In this document: positions 57,665 through 64,000 of the stretch, piece after piece
How the letters are laid out: each line of letters starts with the position of its first letter
Numbering within the stretch: the first letter of the stretch is position 1
Assembly: GCA_039519185.1 (NCBI GenBank)
Contig: CM076851.1
Location: 95,105,531-95,169,530 of the forward strand
DNA from: Astragalus membranaceus
Lineage: Eukaryota > Streptophyta > Magnoliopsida > Fabales > Fabaceae
Reading direction: 5' to 3'
Length of the DNA: 64,000 bases
Program-made: the position numbers and the translations under genes
The notes under the pieces: generated by a model
Database searches by the model: none
Told to the model about the DNA's origin: nothing
The model's input: the letters and a program-made list of their open reading frames with translations, nothing else

Positions 57665-60600
57665 CAAAACATTTCCCCCCTTCCGTATCATCTCATTTAT
57701 CAAGATTCAGAATTAGAAAGTGAAAGAAAGGAGAGTTAATGAGAAGTTAAGTGAGGAATTGGTCTAAGGGCAATATGGTGATTTCCTATTGTTTTACAAC
57801 ACCTCAACCATTAAGAGTTCTGGTTCCCACTCACTTGCAACCACACTCAGGAAAGTAGAGTTTCAGAATATAAAGAGGGAGAGAGGGACTCGAGAGTGGG
57901 AGAGAAGGAAGAAGGAGTTGGAACTCCACTCAAACCTCATTGCATGTAAGCAATTTCTTGACACTTCAATTCAGTTGTTCATTCTCTTTCTAACCAACTA
58001 ATTTTCATCACCTCATTCTCCTCCATTTGCAATTCACCATTTTTAGAACTCTTGAGCTCAAATGAGCAACAATGGAACTTTGGTGTTCTAATGACTTGCA
58101 TTTTATCTTCCGTGCAAGAATTTACCCTTGGCGAAGTCACATTGTGTGTGGAGCAAGTTCAACAAACCCCTCGTTGGAGATTGGAATTGATAGAGAGTGA
58201 TTCCAGTAGCTCAAGGAGGTTGATTTCGAATTTGAGTGGTGGAGTTTTCGTTTTAGAGCTCAAATTCGTGGTTGCAAGTAGTTGAGGTTGATGATTCGAG
58301 TTCAACAACATTTCTGGGTGAAACCCGTTTGACATACCTTCAGTGTTTTCATCGCATCTCTCTGTATACGACCCCTATGAACGTGATTCTTGTTTCTCTG
58401 GAAACTAGACACAATGTTCTTCATTTTGGGCACAAGAACCATCGGGTTTCATCTGGAAATCAGAGAGATATCGTGTTCACAATATTCGGTAAAGAATCAA
58501 GCACTGTTCTGGACCAGTCACCTTGTTTCGGTGATATCTCCCAAACTACTGGTTGCATGCATGTGAATCTTTCTCCATCAGAGAGTAGACAAAATTCTCT
58601 TCACAATGGGAACTGATTTGAAGGATTTTGGTCACGTATTGACCTAGCTATGCCAACTGCAAATCTGTGCGCTGTTGCTGGAAATCAGGATGAGAGCTGG
58701 AAATGTTAATTCGTCGGATTTGGGACTCGAGTCGTCAATGTGACGAGAGAAGTCAATTCCAAATACCGGAGAGGAGTCAGTAGCGAGAGGAACGTGGGTT
58801 GCTGAGTTCAGTCACGGAGGCATTCAGGGCGTGTTCGTGATTACGGGGACTGTTCGAGCGGTTACGGTTCGATTGTTCGAGCGAGGCCGCGACTTCTCGG
58901 GGACTCGTCAAACCGGTGAGTTTTACTCACGATTAGGGATTCATTTTTATTGACTTGAATACTCTGGAATTCTGTTTGTGAAACTATTCCGCTTTCGAAA
59001 CATTTTATCGAGTCAAAAACCGTTTTCGGGAAAATAGCGTTTTACGGTTATTTGGTGAATATATATGTTTTTATCGATTTGTTGATTTTAATGCTTTCGC
59101 TGGAATATGGACTGAAATGTTGGTTATAATATCTATTTTTAAGTCTCAATGGTTAGGAAATGTCTCGGGGTCGAATAGAAAGCGAAACGCTACAAAACGG
59201 GTTTTCAAAATGCTGTTTTCAACCAATTCTGCCTCCCATCGCGTCGCGGCCCGTGGCCATCGCGTCGCGACCTCTCTCATTTTTGCAACACAAAACTTTC
59301 TATCACTTTTCGCATCGCGACAGAACCAGTTTGTGTCGCGACGCTTTGCAGTTTTTCAGCAAAATACGCTGAACTTGTTTTCGAGATAACTTTTAATCCG
59401 GGAACCCGATGGAGGTGTTCTCAAGTGCGTTGGAAAGCTTATTCAAAGACCCATCTATAATTAAATAATTTGGTTTGGAAAATACACTGTTTTTGAAGGT
59501 CAAAGCTGTTTTCAAAACCGAATTGTAGACCGCGAGTGAGCATATGTTTTCGAATAACAAAACGGATAACCAACTGGACTATATGTCAAATTTGTGATAT
59601 GATTATAGTGCCGGATGTATAACTTTGAATTCATCAAAACGGGTTATAGATCAACATTAGATATTGATTATCTAGAACTTAAGAGACGGTCCAATGCGGA
59701 CATGATGTATATTTTATTATATATTGTGTTGGGTGACGACCCGACAAGTAGCATATTTGTGAGGGAAGTCATGATCCCTTACCTAGGCCCTGGATACGTT
59801 TTGGCGTGGTCAATTCGTGGGTTTTTGAGATTGTGGCTGGTTTGCACGGCCGATTTATGCTAAGTTAAGAACACGATTCTCCGAGATTGTGGGTTGTATG
59901 CACGGTCGGGTTTCGTTTGGTAAGCGAATGGTTATAAATTAATCAATGAAGCATAATAATATATAATAGTACTTCATTACCGAGATTGTTGGTTTGTATG
60001 CACGGTCGGTAATTGGACTAGTTATATAAGTTGACGCAAATAGTGATAAACATACTATGTTGCAACGGTTTTAAACTAAACCGGGAGATAGTGAGGGGGT
60101 CACGGTAGAACTCACTGAGACAAGTTGTCTCACCCAATCATTGTTGTTGTTTTTACAGAGAACAGGATATAAGGATAGCAGACGGCTCTATTAGTTGTCA
60201 GGCTCGAGGAGAAGTTGGAGATGTGATCTTCCATCCACGTTTTAGATTTTTATGATGTAGCCTCTGTATTCGGTCTTATGACTCGAACTTGTATAATGTT
60301 ATTTCATAGTTTCCGCTGTTTCTTGTAAGGATTTATATCTGAACAGGAATTTTTATACTCTGAAATGTAAACCAAATTGTATATTTAGGTATTTCTTTGT
60401 TAAAGAAATGCCGGGTTGTTACAGAAAGAGAATAATTATTTATGGGAAAAGTAAAGTAAAAAGAAAAAAAAAGAAAGAGAGTGTAAAATAAAAGTGAAAA
60501 GGAGGAAAGAGAGTGTAAAAAGAAAGAGAAAAAAAAGGAAGAAAGAGAGTGTAAGAGAAAATTGAAAAGTAAGAAAGAGAGTGTAAGAATAAAGAGAAAA

Positions 60601-61060
60601 TAAAAGAAGAAATAAAGTGTAATGACATTTTTACCCTAAAAAATTTGAGGTGTCTTTTAGATAGAACGATGGTATTGGTAAAATCATACGTGGTTTAGTT
60701 GTATAAATATAATATAAATAAATTTAGAAATTTAGTTAAAAGAATTAAAGTGAAGTGATAAGAGAAAGAGAATAATTATTTATGAGAAAAGTAAAGTAAA
60801 AAGAAAATAAAGAGAGTGTAAAAGAAAAGTGAAAAGGAGGAAAGAGAGTGTAAAAAGAAAGAGAAAAGAAGGAAGAAAGAGAGCGTAAGAGAAAAGTGAA
60901 AAGTAAGAAAAAAAGTGTAAGAATAAAGAGAAAATAAAAGAAGAAATAAAGTGTAATGACATTTCTACCCTAAAAAATTTGATGTGTCTTTTAGATAGAA
61001 CGAGGGTATTGGTAAAATCATACGTCGTTTAGTTGTATAAATATAATATAATATAATATA

Positions 61061-61090
61061 ATATAAATATAAATATAATATAAATATAGT
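61061..61090. repeat. Short (TATAA)n/(TATAAA)n tract at the Helitron 2 5' end
   Basis: AATAT-type repeats (61040-61090) directly inside the proposed Helitron 5' terminus, as is common for plant Helitrons. Confidence 0.7.
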
Positions 61091-61095
61091 GTAGA

Positions 61096-61509
61096 TATTG
61101 TGGGTATCTCAAATCTAAGATATGTAGAGGATTCAATCCTATTTTTGTCTATAAACAAATAGGTTAGGGTCTTGCGTTCACCTGAGAAAGCGTTAAACAT
61201 TGTTTTTGTCATAATTACGTTAACCTTGAATAAGTGTTGGAAAATCAACACTGGTATCGTGTGAATTGAAAAACTCATACATTGAGGTGGGACCCAAAGG
61301 ATACCCAATTTTGTGGATGGAGAGAACGCACGCTGCCGATAGGCGCAGTCGGGCATAGGCGTTGGGCCTTTTTTCAAAAATAATTTTTTATTTTTTGTGT
61401 GCGTTGCTTACTCACCAAGACCAAGTCTCCAACGGTCATGTTGACCAAGTCAAAGAACCGTTACGTTTTCATTTTCTTCAACAGTCATGTTGACCAAAAG
61501 AGTCGTTGG
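61096..61509. other. Unassigned sequence
   Basis: No ORF with family features. It is continuous with 62371-62826 once the hAT element is removed. Confidence 0.3.
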
Positions 61510-62362
61510 CAGGGGCGGCTCCCTGCCCATCAATCGGGTAGGCATCGCTACCCCATAATTTGATGATGTCTTGTTATTTTCTTGGCTAAATTATAGTTTT
61601 GGTCCCCCTATTTTCAAAAATTCAGACATTTGGTCCCCTTATTTTAAAACTCAGACATTTGGTCCCCCAATTTTAAAAAATCAAATACATTTAATCCAAA
61701 GAGAGACCAAATGTCTTTGATTTTTTAAAATTGGGGGACCAAATGTCTTTGATTTTTTAAAATTGAGGGACCAAATGTCTTTGATTATTAGCCATAAAAA
61801 ACTGAAAATTCCTCTTGGGACTAAATGTCTTTGTTTTTTTAAAATAGGGGGACCAAATGTCTGAGTTTTAAAATAGGAGGACCAAATGTCTGAATTTTTG
61901 AAAATAGGGGGACCAAAACTATAATTTAGCCTATTTTCTACTATCTAGCTAATCTTTCATCCCCTTCCTATCACAAATGTTTATTAAAAGAGTCTTTCAT
62001 CGCATAAATTTAACTTCATAATAATTTGGTTGTGTTTTTTTTCTGCCTATAATAATTTGGTTATGTTTCAATGTTATTCTTATTTGTTTTTCCACTTTTA
62101 TTTGGCTATGTTGCAGAGTATAAAACTAGTGTTCGATGAAAATTTCCTTAATTATTGTTTGTAACTCTTACTCTTTAGCAAAATTTAAGCAAAAAAATCT
62201 ATGTATTTGGTCTACATTTAAACCAAATCCACACTTTTCGCTTTTATTTTGTTACGAAGGGAGTATTATTTTTTATTCTCTTTTACTGAAGTTCATTTTG
62301 CCTATAAAAATTTACTCGATTATTTGGCCCCCTCATAAAAAAAATAGCTAGCTCCGCCACCG
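61510..62362. mobile_element. Nonautonomous hAT element, 853 bp, TSD GTCGTTGG
   Basis: The ends CAGGGGCGGCTCC (61510) and AGCTCCGCCACCG (62362) are short imperfect terminal inverted repeats of the CAGNGGCGGAGC type seen in plant hAT elements. The 8-bp direct repeat GTCGTTGG flanks it exactly (61502-61509 and 62363-62370). No transposase ORF is present. A second MITE is nested inside. Confidence 0.82.
61583..61931. mobile_element. MITE nested in the hAT element
   Basis: The ~55-bp terminal inverted repeats are near perfect. GGCTAAATTATAGTTTTGGT (61584) is mirrored by ACCAAAACTATAATTTAGCC (ends 61931). TATTTTCT flanks both sides (61575-61582 and 61932-61939). The inner sequence repeats GGGGGACCAAATGTCTTTGA several times. 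Confidence 0.85.
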
Positions 62363-62370
62363 GTCGTTGG

Positions 62371-62826
62371 CTGGTTATTGCGTATTTTTTCCCAACGGAT
62401 ACTTGCTTCAATACGCCTATTAAAAGAGACCTCTCCTCACTTTCTTACTCACACCAAAACTTGAAGCATTTCCAAGTTTTCACTCTTCTCTCTAAACACT
62501 TTCTTCTTATCTCGAAACTTGAAGTATTTCCAAGTTTACTCTCTAAAGAGTGGTTTTCATAACCATATTGAGGGTGTATATCTAAGAATGAATTTTGACA
62601 GTGCAGTTATCTTTCGTATTAGTTTCGACTGACCTGTTTTATCTTGGGGACGTCGTGATTGATAGTCTGCTTGCACAATTTTCAGCAATGCCACAAAACG
62701 TCTTAAAGAGAGCAACCTTGTCCATCACTCATCTCAGTAATATCTTCGGTCTGATTTTTGAAAAATAATTTCGAAATAACAATTTTAAGACGTTTCCAAA
62801 TTATCCATGACAACCGAAGAAATTAC
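62371..62826. other. Unassigned sequence with direct repeat
   Basis: AACTTGAAGCATTTCCAAG (62458) and AACTTGAAGTATTTCCAAG (62517) form a ~59-bp-spaced repeat in a pyrimidine-rich leader-like stretch. No protein recognised. Confidence 0.35.
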
Positions 62827-63727
62827 TGTAACACCCCATTTCTACCAGGTAAAATAATGCAAAATCAGAGTTCATAAAAATATTTTTCAACAAACAATGG
62901 AGTGCTACATTTGCTTCGTGAAAACAATAGACGGGTTAATTCGCTTTTTGAAAACAGATACATAGCGCTTTCGGTTGAACCGATAAAACAACCTTTTAGT
63001 CTTCAAAATAATTCCTCTTTAATTACTACGCAGCGGATTCATAACAAGTCAACTCAAATAGACGTGGCGTCTTAACAATTCAGAACAGCTCAAAAACAAC
63101 GAAATATCATAGCAACAATATTAAAACGTGTGTTCATTCCCCCCGAGTGTTACATATTAGAGCGACGACACCGACTCGATCAAACGAAGGTGAGCAGCCT
63201 TCATTCGTGTTTACCTGCACGTTACCAACATTGGGGTAACATTCAAACAGAAGGGGTGAGATATTGCACTATATAATCAGACATATGAAAGACAATATGT
63301 AATTCAGGTCATAACATCAATTCATCATTTAACAGCAGTCAACACCATCTCAATCACATAGGTATGCAACATGGATGCGGAATGTGACTCAACTCAGGGC
63401 CACCGCCCTATAATGCATGTGGTACCATAATCCAGCCAATAAATAGAGGCATTAACGTCGTATCTTCATTTCATCGCAATTTGCCAGTCCAGGCCGTCGT
63501 GTTTTGAGCATAGCTCCATCGTAAAAATATGCTATGTATGCGACGCTATGTAAATGCACAACCAATAAACAACGATTACATAGCAACGCAACAACATCGG
63601 AAATCATCGTTGGCCATAGGCCTACAACATACCACCTGCCAATAAATAGAGGCAATTCAACTTGGTACACCATCATCAACACTAATTGGCAACTTAGCAA
63701 CTTTCAACATTTTTGGCAACACATCAA
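62827..63727 (-). mobile_element. Third copy of the Gypsy LTR, interrupted
   Basis: Starts TGTAACACCCCATTTCTACC and follows the first ~900 bp of the LTR at 55311, including CCCCCCGAGTGTTACAT, CACCGACTCGATCAAACG and CATTGGGGTAACATTC, with more substitutions than the 51887/55311 pair. It is cut at 63727 by a CACTA element before the GGCGCC array would begin. Confidence 0.85.
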
Positions 63728-64000
63728 CACTACAAGAAAACCGGGATTTCGCGTCGGTTAAAAATGGGGTTCCGTCGGTTTCAAAACCGCCACTAAATAT
63801 GGCGCCACTAGACCGAACAGCATCGGTTTATGCGACCGCCGGTAGTCAATTTCGCGTCAGTTTCAACCGACGCTAAACGTGAAAGCTGACTGACATAATT
63901 TCTACTTTAGCGTCAGTTACAACCAACGGTAAATGTAAAAGGTGTCTGACGTTATTTCTACTTTAGCGTCAGTTACAACCGACGGTAAACGTGACAGTGG
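63728..64000 (+). mobile_element. Left end of another CACTA element, running off the window
   Basis: CACTACAAGAAAACCGGG at 63728 is a canonical CACTA terminus. Subterminal repeats follow, with the phrase TTAGCGTCAGTTACAACC(G/A)ACG and GTAAACGTGA. The motif differs from that of the 29378-47522 element, so it is a different family. Coding parts lie beyond the window. Confidence 0.8.

Larger units (their letters stand above)
51479..60423 (+). mobile_element. Solo LTR (about 3.2 kb without insert), TSD GAAAG, carrying a nested Gypsy element
   Basis: The insertion starts TGTAACACCCCTAG and ends GGGTTGTTACA. It is flanked by GAAAG on both sides (51474-51478 and 60424-60428). It cuts the A/G-rich repeat unit of Helitron 2 exactly in two. 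With the nested element (51887-57664 plus its 5-bp TSD) removed, the remaining ~3.16 kb has no polyprotein. A plus-strand TATA (AATATAAAGAGGG near 57868) supports a plus-oriented LTR. It has no second LTR, so I call it a solo LTR. The lineage is not assigned. Confidence 0.68.
49697..61095 (-). mobile_element. Helitron candidate 2 (minus), split by nested LTR elements
   Basis: On the minus strand the 3' end reads CCCGTGCGGATGCCCGTG (a 7-bp stem with five pairs intact), then TATTGTACTAG at 49697, followed by T. The 5' end candidate is TCTACACTATATTTATA at 61095, preceded by A. The sequence families left and right of the LTR insertion are the same (A/G-rich units at 51000-51290, 60424-60690 and 60720-61010). 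Without the insertion the element would be about 2.45 kb. There is no Rep/helicase. The 5' end is a best guess. Confidence 0.45.

Noticed and set aside
58052..58616. ORFs of 77 and 114 residues as host genes
   Set aside because: They lie inside the TG...CA solo LTR bounded by GAAAG, show no recognised domain and overlap in different frames.

Overview
This window is nuclear DNA from a flowering plant, most likely a papilionoid legume. The evidence is a plant-type J-domain gene, IDA-like secreted peptide precursors, and a dense layer of plant transposons that includes a 3.4 kb LTR of the kind seen in legume Ogre elements. The species cannot be fixed from the sequence alone. Host genes are rare. 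I support three: a DnaJ/HSP40 membrane protein (7338-8414, minus) with a 5'UTR intron, and two related small secreted-peptide genes (25586-26005 and 49130-49414, both minus). The two peptide genes carry repeated PPSAP/PPSGP motifs of the IDA/IDL family.

Left part (1-29 kb): LINE pieces lie at 1-1790, 8785-9500, 12400-12720 and 22830-23740. Decayed Copia pieces lie at 5572-6283 and 15103-16160. There are hairpin MITEs, an Athila-like LTR and a SINE with target-site duplication (TSD). Two Tat-lineage Gypsy relics lie in opposite orientations (10334-12270 and 16789-20717). Each carries an extra ORF antisense to its own LTR. A MULE with roughly 0.4 kb terminal inverted repeats lies at 21231-22650.

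Middle (29378-47522): one 18.1 kb CACTA element flanked by the 3-bp TSD AGA. It holds a broken TNP2-type transposase and a second ORF. Later insertions inside it are a Helitron (30673-34749), a Copia fragment with an array of AATCGATT palindromes, a 421-bp solo LTR (TSD TATTA) and a 3415-bp Ogre-like solo LTR (TSD GCCAT). This CACTA separates the two peptide genes; without it they would be about 5 kb apart.

Right part (49.7-64 kb): a second Helitron candidate (49697-61095, minus) is split by a solo LTR (51479-60423, TSD GAAAG). That LTR is itself split by a young 5.8 kb chromovirus-like Gypsy element (51887-57664, TSD CAAAA). The Gypsy LTRs contain a GC-rich minisatellite built of GGCGCC palindromes with a 62-63 bp period, which generates many spurious ORFs. 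Beyond it lie a nonautonomous hAT element with a perfect 8-bp TSD (61510-62362), a third copy of the same Gypsy LTR (62827-63727) and the start of another CACTA element that runs off the window (63728-64000).

The most interesting items are the multi-repeat IDA-like precursors, whose last repeats have decayed independently, the antisense ORFs of the Tat elements, and the GGCGCC array. All domain calls come from reading translations by eye; no database search was run.
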